Source of the DNA: an uncultured Clostridia bacterium
GTDB lineage: Bacteria > Bacillota > Clostridia > Oscillospirales > Acutalibacteraceae
DNA: 14,282 nt
Assembly: GCA_946497265.1 (NCBI GenBank)
Contig: CAMMKL010000026.1
Location: 1 to 14,282 of the forward strand
Reading direction: 5' to 3'
In this document: piece by piece, positions 5,904 through 14,282 of the stretch
Layout: every line of letters begins with the position of its first letter
How positions within the stretch are numbered: position 1 is the stretch's first letter
Translations under genes and position numbers: made by a program
The notes under the pieces: generated by a model
The model's database searches: none
What the model saw: only the letters and a program-made list of their open reading frames with translations
Told to the model about the DNA's origin: nothing

Positions 5904-6716
5904 TTAGGCTTTGCCCAAGGTGTCCTTCGGCAGACTAAACGTAACCCGATACTGGGCAGGGGTGATGTTATACGCTTTCCGGAAAGCTGTGGAATAGTGG
6001 CCGGAACTCGAAAACCCAAGGCTGCTTGCAATTTGGGAAATCGGAATGTTGGTACTTTCCAGGTATCGTTTGCTTTCTTCCAGACGGATGGTTTCAAAAT
6101 ATTTTTTAGGGGACGTCTTCATATATTCGCTGAAGATATTGCGAAACGTCCGTTCCTCAATGTGCAGGCAGCTGCACAAATCGGACACGGAAAAACTGCT
6201 TAAATTGCTTCGCATATAGGAGAGTGCGGAATCGATGATTTCGAATTGATAGGTATTGATGGAATTCTCGATTTTCTTATACGCAGAGTAATATAAGGCC
6301 TGAAAATAAGCGGTAGCCAAAAGGACGTTTTCATGCTTGATTTCTTCCAACGCCAACCCGCAAAGCATCAGGTCTGTTTTATCCAAAAGGATGGATTGCA
6401 GTTTGTTGGCAGGGATAATGTTCTGATCGGTTTTATATTCAAAAAGCCAGAAATTCCATTCTTGGCCCGCGCACCAATATTTTAGCGACACCTTAGCGTT
6501 GATGACGATCAGCGTGTTGCTTTCAGCGGTATATGTGGTTCCGTCGATATTAATTTTTCCAACCCCTTCCAAAGTATATAAAAAAATGTATTTTTGAGGA
6601 TCGATTCGTTTGTGGTTGGAGAGATAGGAAGAGTCGGTAAACAGTTTATAAATTGTTTTGACACTGATGCGATTTGTATACGACCAGCTTTTTGTAACAT
6701 AGAAATCCGAGTACAT
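5904..6716 (-). CDS. AraC/XylS-family transcriptional regulator
   Basis: 270 residues with the usual two-part design. The N-terminal half (about 1-150) is a beta-rich cupin-like sensor domain containing KYIFLYTLEG and NTLIVINAKV stretches typical of AraC ligand-binding folds. The C-terminal 100 residues (about 165-262) are a double helix-turn-helix: the first around SVSDLCSCLHIEERTFRNIF, the second around ISQIASSLGFSSSGHYSTAF, ending in the conserved TPAQYR. ATG 6716 follows AAAGGAG at about 8 bases. Regulators of this kind usually sit beside and activate sugar-use genes, so the divergent PL8 lyases are the obvious targets (inference). Only 37 bp separate its start from the lyase frame, and no promoter for the regulator is visible there, so its normal upstream region seems to be missing. 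Confidence 0.9.
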   Translation of the reverse strand: MYSDFYVTKSWSYTNRISVKTIYKLFTDSSYLSNHKRIDPQKYIFLYTLEGVGKINIDGTTYTAESNTLIVINAKVSLKYWCAGQEWNFWLFEYKTDQNIIPANKLQSILLDKTDLMLCGLALEEIKHENVLLATAYFQALYYSAYKKIENSINTYQFEIIDSALSYMRSNLSSFSVSDLCSCLHIEERTFRNIFSEYMKTSPKKYFETIRLEESKRYLESTNIPISQIASSLGFSSSGHYSTAFRKAYNITPAQYRVTFSLPKDTLGKA

Positions 6717-6756
6717 ATTCTTCTCTCCTTTAACAGCTTGGAAAGAATAATCTATG
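6717..6756. other. Abrupt junction between the regulator leader and the truncated lyase
   Basis: The regulator's ribosome-binding site ends near 6735. Homology of the plus-strand frame to the intact second lyase begins at about 6754, with a stop codon (TAA, 6748-6750) immediately upstream in frame. No divergent promoter pair fits in this space, so an original intergenic region plus about 540 bp of coding sequence is absent. Confidence 0.7.
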
Positions 6757-9700
6757 ATCCTGCGGGATCAAATCTCCGACGAACGGTTTGACCGCTATAT
6801 CACCGCGATGAAGAACCAGAAGAACGACGATTGGGGAACCTATGACGCGGCCAATCTTTCCGATATCAGCCTGAATGCTATGTACATCGGCATTCTAACC
6901 GAGGACAGCGACTTGCTGAGCCGCATTAAGGAAAAGCTGGGAGAAACCATGTTCAGCTATACCGACAGCGGAAACGGCTGGTACCCGGACGGTTCCTACG
7001 TAGATCACAGCACGATGGCGTACACCGGCGGATACGGTTCGGTGCTCATTTCTGCTATGGAAAAAATGATGCCGATCGTGAAGGGGACCGCTTATGAGAT
7101 GTCCTATGGCGACGAACGCGATGATTTTTATAATACCGTCATTTTTACCGGATATCTCCCCCTGTTGCCCAACGGCCGCATTGTGGATATGGTTAGCGGC
7201 CGCAGCATAACCAGAAAACCGAATGAAAACCGCAACAGCGCCGGCCAGATGGCGGTGTTTGCGGACGCTTTGGACGAGGAAGAAAGCCTTGCCTGCAAAT
7301 CGCTGGTAAAAGGCTGGCTGCTGGAGGATCCCACGATCCTTTCCAACTTGACCAAGCCTGCGGAACTGATGGCCTGCAAAAAAATCCTGGATGACGACAG
7401 CATTGTGGCCGCCCAACCGGAAAACGGCTACTACCGTTATACCAACATGGACAAGGTGGCCCAGCGCACGGAGAATTACTTAGTGGGCCTTTCCATGCAC
7501 TCCCAAAGGATCGTCAACTGTGAAAACATCAACGGGGAGGGCAAACGCCTGTGGAACGTTTCCGACGGCGCGTTATACCTTTATGATAGCGATACCGAGC
7601 AATACAAAGGCGATTTCTGGCCCACAGTAGACCTGCTCCGGTTGCCCGGCATCACCACCCTGTACGATACCTCCCGCAGCGATACCGCAGGGTTTAACAC
7701 CAAAAACCCGAACGACTGGGTTGGCGGCACCGATATGGGCAATATCGGCATTGCAGGTATGGAGATCAATACCATTGGCACCGGCAATTCCAGAAACGGC
7801 GTGCATGCCCAGAAATCCTACTTTATGTTTGACAACGAGATTGTAGCGCTGGGTTCCGACATCAACAGCAGCCTCAACCTGCCTGTTGAAACGGTTATCG
7901 AGAACAAAAAGATTCAGGACGACCTTTCCAACCGCCTGACGTTCAACGGTGAAGAAAAGGATCTGAGCAAAGGCGAGAGCGGGACGGTGAACTACCTGCA
8001 GGTTCTGAGTACCTCGAAGCTCAGCAAGGTCCATCAGCTTGAAAGGGCGCTGCCGGAAGATGCCGCCACCATCCAGGCGACGGTAAAAATGCGTTTTGCC
8101 GACAGCTCCCAGGGCGCGGCTCTGCGTTTCTACGGCTTGGACGACAACGGCAACAGCGTACTGATCGCCACCGCGGAACTGCGTGATTCCGGAAGCGACA
8201 AGGGCATCCGTATGTGGGGACAGACCGGGAGCCCGTACATTGTAACCGACGAACATAAACGCGAATGGATTACGTTTACTGTAAATCTTGATCTGGAAGA
8301 GCAGACAATCGGCTTTAAGGCGACCGACGAAAACGGACAAGACATTACCAACCGCACGGATTTTACCCTGATGGGAGGCGTTCACATTGCAAAGCCCTCC
8401 AAGCTTGCGTTCTACAATATGAATACCTTGGCGAATGAGCGTGTGGATGTGGCGAACATTTCCATTGGGGCGGATGGCGCCGAGCCTTTTGAAGTTATTG
8501 ATTTTAATGAAACGACTGCCGAAGAGCTGCTGCAAATGGAAGGCTGGAGATCCGCCCGTGTAGATGCCGCCGGTACCTTGATTGATACCGCGCTGGAAAG
8601 CAACTTTAAGGTAACGACCCAAAGCTATGAGGTTCCCGGCGAGGATCCGGAAATCACCGATGTGAACTGGGCGCACCTGGAAGGCAATGTAGAAGGCTCC
8701 GATGTGGGCTACTATTTCCCGCAGGCCACCACGGTAAAGGCGTTCAAAGAGACGCGTACCGGCGAATGGAAAGACCTGAACGCCTTGCAGAATTGGGGCC
8801 ATGACGCTCTCGACCCGGTGACCAGAGGATATGCCACCATGTATATCGATCACGGCAACCAACCTTCGGGCGCCGGCTATGAATACGTTATGCTGCCCGG
8901 CATGAGCGAAGAAGAGACCCAAGCCTATCACGACAATCCCGATATTGAGATCGTTGAAAACAGCGACGCGGCCCACGCCGTACGCGAGAAAAAACTGAAT
9001 GTTCTCGGCGTAAACTTCTGGAATAAGGAGAGCAAGACGGTGGATGTGCTGACTTCCAGCACGCAGGCCTCCGTAATGCTGAAGGAGACGGACAGCACTT
9101 ATGAGCTTTCCCTGACCGATCCCACCGGAACCAACAAAGACAGCATCGAGCTGACCATTGCCCTTCCCTCCAATGCGGTTTTGGAAAAGAGCGACGAAAT
9201 CACCGTGGTTTCCATGGACGAGGCCGGCGCTACGATCCGTGTGGATCTTTCCAACGCAGAGCTGGGCAAGAAATTTACGATGACGGTTCGCAAGGGGGCA
9301 TTGAATACCAGCGAACTGGAAACCAAGGTGGAGGAAGCCGAACAGATTTCTTCCGACAACTACACCGCGGGCAGCTACAGCGCCCTGCAGGCTGCTATTG
9401 CCGATGCCAAACAGGTGCTTGCCGACGCGGTTTCCCAGGAGGAGATCGACGCTTGCCGGGATGTTTTGCAGGCGGCAATCGACGCCCTGGTAGACATCTC
9501 GGGCTTGAAGACAGCCTATGATAAACATATGCTGGTCAGCAACGAAAACGCTACCTATACTACCGGCAGCTTCGCAGCCTTTGCCGATGCACGCGACGCG
9601 GCCAAAGCGGTTTTGGATAATGCTAACGCAACCAAGGAAGAGGTGGCATCGGCGATTACCCAAATGGACGAGGCAAAAGCCGCTCTGGTGAACATTACCA

Positions 9701-10722
9701 CGCTGCGGTATGTCATCAATTTGGCGAACGGCCATGTAGAGGCCGGCGACCTGGAGGGCCTGGTTCCCTCTGCGGTGGAGGAATTCAACAAGGCGCTGGA
9801 GGAAGCGAACACGGTTTACGCCGACGCGAACGCAACAGAAGAACAGGTGGACGCCGCCTGGAAAAAGCTGATGAACGTCATTCACGGCCTTGGCTTTGAG
9901 AAAGGCGACAAGACGGCATTGACGGAGCTTGTCAATACCGCCAAGGCGTTGGATTTGGACGATTATCAGGATGGAGCGGAAAAAACCGCCTTTGAAACGG
10001 CGCTTTCCGAAGCGGAAGCCGTCCTTACCGATCCCGACGCCATGAAGGCCGATATTGACGCCGCTTACACGAAGCTTCGAGAGGCGATGGACGCCCTGAT
10101 TCCGGTTCCGGCTGCGGGCGATAAGAGCGAGCTGCAAAAGGTATACGATGAAGCCAGCGCCTACGACCTGAATAAATATGTAGACGACAAGGCTGCAAAA
10201 GACGCCTTTGCCACAGCGCTGGGAGCCGCCAAGGCTGTGCTTGAGAAGGAAGACGCCCAGCAGAGCGAAATTGACGAAGCATGGAGTAACCTTCTGACTG
10301 CCATGTCCGGCCTGCGTCTGCGTGCGGATAAGTCCAGCTTGGAAGAATGGATCGAAAATCTAAAATCCATCGACCTATCCCTGTATACGGAAGAGAGCGC
10401 CAACGCAGTGCGCCTAGCCATTGCCGAAGCGGAGGCCTTGGCCGCACAGGATCTGGGCCAGGATCAGATCGGCTTGATTCAGGCCGCTATCGTAAAGATG
10501 GAGAACGCAAAGCTTGGCCTGCAGCTTTCGGCCGATGTTTCCGGGGACGACAACAATAGTTCCGATCCCAGCTCCAAGGAAGAAACTTCTTCACCGTCCG
10601 AAAACAGCACGACGGCTGGAGGCAAAACACCCACCACGGGGGACAGCGCGCCCATCGCTGCGATATCCCTGCTGGCAATTGCCGCCGCCGGAGTCCTGTT
10701 GGGCCTGAAGAAGAGAAAATAA
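6754..10722 (+). CDS. Polysaccharide lyase family 8 protein, 5'-truncated, with FIVAR repeats and sortase-like anchor
   Basis: PL8 enzymes cleave uronic-acid polysaccharides (hyaluronan, chondroitin, xanthan) by beta-elimination; the substrate cannot be fixed here. The frame begins inside the alpha/alpha toroid, at a point equal to residue about 180 of the downstream paralogue, so it lacks a signal peptide, the first toroid helices and the substrate-stacking Trp pair. The catalytic set is intact: Asn34, His85, Tyr94 (His+9, as in pneumococcal lyase), Arg150 and Arg154. Then follow the beta-sandwich with an unusual insert (about 402-635), the C-terminal PL8 domain (WAHLEG at 639, LPGMSEEET), about six FIVAR repeats (850-1265), a Ser/Thr linker, TPTTGD (1292-1297), a hydrophobic helix and KKRK. 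A weak GGAAAG precedes ATG 6754. With no export signal it is probably non-functional as it stands, yet 1322 codons are undamaged, so the loss is recent or an assembly error. Confidence 0.85.
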   Translation: MILRDQISDERFDRYITAMKNQKNDDWGTYDAANLSDISLNAMYIGILTEDSDLLSRIKEKLGETMFSYTDSGNGWYPDGSYVDHSTMAYTGGYGSVLISAMEKMMPIVKGTAYEMSYGDERDDFYNTVIFTGYLPLLPNGRIVDMVSGRSITRKPNENRNSAGQMAVFADALDEEESLACKSLVKGWLLEDPTILSNLTKPAELMACKKILDDDSIVAAQPENGYYRYTNMDKVAQRTENYLVGLSMHSQRIVNCENINGEGKRLWNVSDGALYLYDSDTEQYKGDFWPTVDLLRLPGITTLYDTSRSDTAGFNTKNPNDWVGGTDMGNIGIAGMEINTIGTGNSRNGVHAQKSYFMFDNEIVALGSDINSSLNLPVETVIENKKIQDDLSNRLTFNGEEKDLSKGESGTVNYLQVLSTSKLSKVHQLERALPEDAATIQATVKMRFADSSQGAALRFYGLDDNGNSVLIATAELRDSGSDKGIRMWGQTGSPYIVTDEHKREWITFTVNLDLEEQTIGFKATDENGQDITNRTDFTLMGGVHIAKPSKLAFYNMNTLANERVDVANISIGADGAEPFEVIDFNETTAEELLQMEGWRSARVDAAGTLIDTALESNFKVTTQSYEVPGEDPEITDVNWAHLEGNVEGSDVGYYFPQATTVKAFKETRTGEWKDLNALQNWGHDALDPVTRGYATMYIDHGNQPSGAGYEYVMLPGMSEEETQAYHDNPDIEIVENSDAAHAVREKKLNVLGVNFWNKESKTVDVLTSSTQASVMLKETDSTYELSLTDPTGTNKDSIELTIALPSNAVLEKSDEITVVSMDEAGATIRVDLSNAELGKKFTMTVRKGALNTSELETKVEEAEQISSDNYTAGSYSALQAAIADAKQVLADAVSQEEIDACRDVLQAAIDALVDISGLKTAYDKHMLVSNENATYTTGSFAAFADARDAAKAVLDNANATKEEVASAITQMDEAKAALVNITTLRYVINLANGHVEAGDLEGLVPSAVEEFNKALEEANTVYADANATEEQVDAAWKKLMNVIHGLGFEKGDKTALTELVNTAKALDLDDYQDGAEKTAFETALSEAEAVLTDPDAMKADIDAAYTKLREAMDALIPVPAAGDKSELQKVYDEASAYDLNKYVDDKAAKDAFATALGAAKAVLEKEDAQQSEIDEAWSNLLTAMSGLRLRADKSSLEEWIENLKSIDLSLYTEESANAVRLAIAEAEALAAQDLGQDQIGLIQAAIVKMENAKLGLQLSADVSGDDNNSSDPSSKEETSSPSENSTTAGGKTPTTGDSAPIAAISLLAIAAAGVLLGLKKRK
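9304..10530 (+). repeat. Block of about six FIVAR repeats encoded in the first lyase
   Basis: Three-helix units of about 65-70 residues begin near residues 850, 917, 982, 1051, 1122 and 1191. The last three share an opening of G/A-D-K-(S/T) plus a hydrophobic helix and an (L/I)-(D/N)-L-x-x-Y motif; the third carries LANGHVEAGDLEGLVP, which is repeated in the second lyase. FIVAR units form stalks or binding modules in cell-wall-attached proteins. Confidence 0.8.
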
Positions 10723-10758
10723 AAAAAGAAAAGATTGAAGAGAAATGAGGAGAAAGAC

Positions 10759-13700
10759 ATGCTGAAAAAAATCCTGTCTTGCTTCTTAGCGGTGAGCCTT
10801 TCCCTGACCGCAGCCTTCGGCACAAACGCGCCGAAGGCTGCGGCGGCGGAAAACGATGATTTCCAAATCATGTTCGACCGCTGCTATGAGCAGACCGTGG
10901 GCGCAAAGCCCGGCGAAACCCTGGATACCTCCAACCCCTACATCAAGGCTTTTGTTGACAGCGTGAACGAAGAAGCCAACGGGTATTGGGAAACCATGAA
11001 CAAATCGGACGATACCGGCCGCGAGGAAATTTGGCCCGGGATCAAGCCGGTTGTGGGTTCCCGCCCCAATACGGCTACCGCCGACCTGACCACCACGTAC
11101 AAATACTTAAACAAACTGGCGCAGGCCTACGCCACTCCCGGCACCGACCTGTATCAGAACCGGCAGGTACCGGAAGAGATCTTCTCCGCGATCGATTTTA
11201 CCCTGGAAAACGATTGGTTCGGCGGCACCACCTATAACCCTTACGGCAACTGGTGGGATCACCGCATCGGCGTGCCGGCGCAGCTTCTGCCCACCATGGT
11301 GCTTCTGCGCGACGAGTTGACCGACGACCAGTTCAACCGCTACATGACCGCCATGAAGAACCAAAAGGGCAACGACTGGAGCGGCTATACGGCGGCGAAC
11401 AAGGCCGATATTTCCCTAAATGCCCTGTATATGGCGATCCTGGAGAAGGATGCCGATATGCTCAACAAGATCAAGGAATCTTTGGGCAGCGATATGTTCA
11501 GCTATACCACCGGCAACGGCTGGCATAAGGACGGTTCCTACATCGATCACAACATGTACGCCTATACGGGCGGCTACGGTTCCGTGCTGATTACCGCCAT
11601 GGAAAAGATGATGCCCATCGTGAAGGGAACCGCCTATGAACTGACCTACGGCGACGAGCGCGACACTTTCTATGATGAAATCATTTTCAACAACTATATT
11701 CCGGTTCATTATGCGGGCCGTATCTTTGATATGGTAAGCGGCCGCTCCATCACCCGCGTTACCGCGCAGGACCGCCAAAGCGCGGGCCAGCTCGCCGTGT
11801 TTGCCGACGCCTTATCCCCGGACAAAGCCGAGGAGCTGCGCGCCATCGTCAAGATGTGGCTGTTGGAAGACCCGGATATTATGGGCAACCTGACGAAACC
11901 GGCCGAATTGACCGCCTGCATCAAGATCCTGAACGACGACAGCATCGTACCCACCAATATCCCGGAGGGCTACTACCGCTTCGCGGATATGGACAAATAC
12001 GTCCAGCACAACGAAACCTACTCAGTGGGCCTTGCTCTGCATTCCGATAAGATTGCAAACTATGAATGGGGCAACGAAGAAGGCAGAAAGCTCTGGAATA
12101 CCTCCGACGGCGCGATCTACATCAACAACGCCGACGTCAATCAATTCAAAGACAATTTCTGGCCCACCGTCAACCACCTGCGCATCCCCGGTGTTACCAC
12201 TCTGTACGACGGCGACCGCAGCGACAATGCCGGCTATGGCTCCAAAAACCCCAACAACTGGGTTGGCGGGGTCGATATGGGCAATATCGGCATTGCCGGT
12301 ATGCAGATTAAGACCCTCGGCAGCGGCAGCAACCGCGACGGCCTGCTGGCCAAGAAATCCTACTTCATGTTCGACGATGAAGTGGTGGCCCTAGGTTCCG
12401 ACATCCAGGCCCTTTCGAATCTCGGCCTCCCGGCGGAGACTGTGGTGGAAAACCGCAAAATCAACAACGACCTTTCCAACAAGCTTCTTTTCAACGGCGA
12501 GGAAATCGATGTGATCGACAACTCCGCCCAGGAAGAAGTCGTGAACGACCAGTATGTGAAGATTTATACCGACCCGACTGCGGAAGGTGACTACCACAAT
12601 ATCACCCATGCGCTTTCCGCCGACGCTTCCAAGGTGACAGTCAACGCCAAGATGCGCTTTAACGATTCCTGGCGCAACGCCGGCGTGAGGATCATGGGTA
12701 CCGACGCAGAAGGCAACAAACAGAAAGCGTTCGAAGTGGCGATGTTTACCAACCAGCAGGTGTTCCTGCGTACCTTTAACGACGGCGAACCCGCAGACGG
12801 CAAGATGCTGTTTGCCGTTCCGGACCGCACCAACTGGTGGGATCTGGAAGCTACCTTGGACGTTGCCACCCACGCCCTGACCGTCAAGGTTACGGCTGCG
12901 GACGGCTCGGTTTTGGCGGAAACCAGCGTACAGGCAAACGAGGACGTCACCGCGATTTCCTCCTTCGACCTGTTCAATACGACCGGTTACATCAACGAGT
13001 TTGATTTCAAATCCCTGAAGGTGAGCACCGACAATACGACCGCCATTGACCTGGACTTCACCCAGACCACTGCCGACGAATGGAAGGCAATGGACGGCTG
13101 GGAATTCCAGTGCATTGACGCCGACGGCAACGTAAAGGATGAGCAGTGCGCTTCTCACAATCTGTATTCCATCACCACGGTTTCCAATGTGACCAAGACC
13201 CAGCTGCGCAAAGGCATTGAGGTGCCCAATGTAAGCTGGGCGCACCTGGAAGGCAATGTGGAAGGCTCCGACATCGGCTACTACTTCCCCGAAGCGACCG
13301 ACCTGCTGGCGGTCAAATCGGAGCGCACCGGTTCCTGGAAGGACATCAACGACCTGAAGAACTGGGGCCATGACGACCTGCCGCCTTATACCCGAGGCTA
13401 TGCCGAAATGGTAATCGACCACGGCGTTTTGACTACGGAGGACAGCGAACATCCTTCTTACGGCTATGTACTGCTTCCCGGCAAATCCGCCGACGAAACC
13501 AAGGCGTACAACGACAATCCCGACATTGAAATTCTGGCAAACGACGCCAAAATCCACGCGGTTCGTGAAAACAGCCTGGGCGTGACAGGCCTCAACTGCT
13601 GGACCAGCGCCGGAGCGACTGCGGGCGGTATTACCGTCAACCGGTATGCATCCGTCATGTGGAAGGAGACCGACACCACCTATGAGCTGGTTGTCTGCGA

Positions 13701-14282
13701 TCCTACCCACACTGGAACCGCCCCGATTACCCTGAGCATTGCGGACGCCAAGATTCAGTCGGTTATTTCCAAGGACGACAAGATTACCGTAAATTCCGCC
13801 ATTGGCGCGGATACCCTGGAACTGACGGTTGACGTCAGCGGAACAGAGAGAAGCCAGCAGTATACTGCGGTCTTTGAAAAAGATGTGCCGGCTACTGCCA
13901 CCGAAGTGCGCGAACTTCGCAACGCGGTTTATGCCGCCAAGAACCTTCCCGCCGACAGCTACACGGCGAGCACCTATGCCGCTTTGACCGAAGCGGTATC
14001 GGCTGCGGAGGCATTGTATGCGGAAGGAAGGGAGCCTTCCCAGATGGAAGTACAAAACGCGCTGGCCGCAATCCAGACCGCGAGAGAAAATTTGGTGAAT
14101 ATCAGCACGCTGAAGGTCGTCATCGACCTGGCGAACGGGTACGTGGAAGCGGGCGCCCTGGAGGGTCTGGTGCCTACCGTTGTGGAGCAGTTTAACAACA
14201 TATTGGCCGAGGCGGAGGCAGTCTACGCGAACCCGGACGCTACCCAAGCGGAGGCGGATCACGACAGGCAGCAACTGGTGAC
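10759..14282 (+). CDS. Secreted polysaccharide lyase family 8 enzyme, intact N-terminus, cut by the window end
   Basis: At least 1174 codons without a stop, open at base 14282. ATG 10759 follows GAGGAGA and lies 36 bp after the first lyase, so the two form an operon. A signal peptide is clear: MLKKILSC, a hydrophobic core and an Ala-rich cleavage region ending near residue 31. The full PL8 catalytic module follows: NWWDH with Trp165/Trp166 (aromatic patch), Asn214, His264, Tyr273, Arg329 and Arg333. The spacings Asn-to-His (50) and His-to-Tyr (9) equal those of pneumococcal hyaluronate lyase. Next come the beta-sandwich with an insert of about 240 residues (582-822), the C-terminal PL8 domain (WAHLEG at 827, LLPGKSADET) and at least two FIVAR repeats from about 1045. 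An anchor like that of its neighbour is expected beyond the window. Substrate among hyaluronan, chondroitin and xanthan is undetermined. Confidence 0.92.
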   Translation, partial: MLKKILSCFLAVSLSLTAAFGTNAPKAAAAENDDFQIMFDRCYEQTVGAKPGETLDTSNPYIKAFVDSVNEEANGYWETMNKSDDTGREEIWPGIKPVVGSRPNTATADLTTTYKYLNKLAQAYATPGTDLYQNRQVPEEIFSAIDFTLENDWFGGTTYNPYGNWWDHRIGVPAQLLPTMVLLRDELTDDQFNRYMTAMKNQKGNDWSGYTAANKADISLNALYMAILEKDADMLNKIKESLGSDMFSYTTGNGWHKDGSYIDHNMYAYTGGYGSVLITAMEKMMPIVKGTAYELTYGDERDTFYDEIIFNNYIPVHYAGRIFDMVSGRSITRVTAQDRQSAGQLAVFADALSPDKAEELRAIVKMWLLEDPDIMGNLTKPAELTACIKILNDDSIVPTNIPEGYYRFADMDKYVQHNETYSVGLALHSDKIANYEWGNEEGRKLWNTSDGAIYINNADVNQFKDNFWPTVNHLRIPGVTTLYDGDRSDNAGYGSKNPNNWVGGVDMGNIGIAGMQIKTLGSGSNRDGLLAKKSYFMFDDEVVALGSDIQALSNLGLPAETVVENRKINNDLSNKLLFNGEEIDVIDNSAQEEVVNDQYVKIYTDPTAEGDYHNITHALSADASKVTVNAKMRFNDSWRNAGVRIMGTDAEGNKQKAFEVAMFTNQQVFLRTFNDGEPADGKMLFAVPDRTNWWDLEATLDVATHALTVKVTAADGSVLAETSVQANEDVTAISSFDLFNTTGYINEFDFKSLKVSTDNTTAIDLDFTQTTADEWKAMDGWEFQCIDADGNVKDEQCASHNLYSITTVSNVTKTQLRKGIEVPNVSWAHLEGNVEGSDIGYYFPEATDLLAVKSERTGSWKDINDLKNWGHDDLPPYTRGYAEMVIDHGVLTTEDSEHPSYGYVLLPGKSADETKAYNDNPDIEILANDAKIHAVRENSLGVTGLNCWTSAGATAGGITVNRYASVMWKETDTTYELVVCDPTHTGTAPITLSIADAKIQSVISKDDKITVNSAIGADTLELTVDVSGTERSQQYTAVFEKDVPATATEVRELRNAVYAAKNLPADSYTASTYAALTEAVSAAEALYAEGREPSQMEVQNALAAIQTARENLVNISTLKVVIDLANGYVEAGALEGLVPTVVEQFNNILAEAEAVYANPDATQAEADHDRQQLV
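13891..14282 (+). repeat. FIVAR repeats of the second lyase (incomplete)
   Basis: The first unit starts near TEVRELRNAVYAAK. The second starts at STLKVVIDLANG with EAGALEGLVP, matching the third unit of the upstream paralogue closely. The series is cut by the window end. Confidence 0.75.

Noticed and set aside
7573..10137. Minus-strand open frame of 854 codons across the first lyase
   Set aside because: It is antisense to a well-supported PL8/FIVAR gene, has no ribosome site or recognisable domain, and is a by-product of the GC-rich codon pattern.
12391..14274. Minus-strand open frame of 627 codons across the second lyase
   Set aside because: Same explanation: it mirrors the frame of the PL8 gene and mimics the composition of the antisense frame in the first copy.

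Overview
The window looks like chromosomal DNA of a Gram-positive anaerobe of the class Clostridia, probably a gut Oscillospirales/Ruminococcaceae-like organism. The basis is strong Shine-Dalgarno sites, a sortase-type C-terminal anchor, FIVAR-containing surface proteins, a two-gene SufBC-type (SMS) iron-sulfur system and fairly high GC. No rRNA, tRNA or other taxonomic marker is present, so genus is not assigned.

Layout. (1) 1-969: a repeat-bounded cassette. Two arms of about 260-280 bp, roughly 80% identical by eye and in inverted orientation, flank one small minus-strand gene of unknown function. Each arm carries a conserved long hairpin. (2) 972-1163: two 76-bp direct repeats that fill the rest of the gap before the next gene. 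(3) 1195-4821: a compact plus-strand housekeeping block: hemW (heme chaperone), an overlapping UPF0178/DUF188 gene with a TTG start, then smsC-smsB (SufC- and SufB-like) behind their own consensus-like promoter, then a small membrane-anchored zinc-ribbon protein. It ends in two terminators, the second bidirectional. (4) 5080-6716: a visibly AT-richer minus-strand segment with an AraC-family regulator, its terminator, a four-helix small membrane protein with a perfect consensus promoter, and a short in-frame remnant behind it. (5) 6754-14282: two tandem paralogous genes for very large secreted polysaccharide lyases of family PL8 (hyaluronate/chondroitin/xanthan lyase type) with FIVAR repeats. 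The first also ends in a sortase-like anchor; the second is cut by the window end.

How it works together. The AraC regulator sits divergently beside the lyases and is the natural candidate to control them. The lyases would act at the cell surface on uronic-acid-containing polysaccharides such as host glycosaminoglycans. The block around hemW and smsCB is ordinary cofactor metabolism.

Most unusual points: the first lyase gene starts abruptly at a position equal to residue about 180 of its intact neighbour, with no signal peptide and only 37 bp between it and the AraC start codon (deletion or assembly chimera); both lyases carry an insert of about 235-240 residues inside the PL8 fold; and the left end is an inverted-repeat cassette that fits no mobile element I can name.
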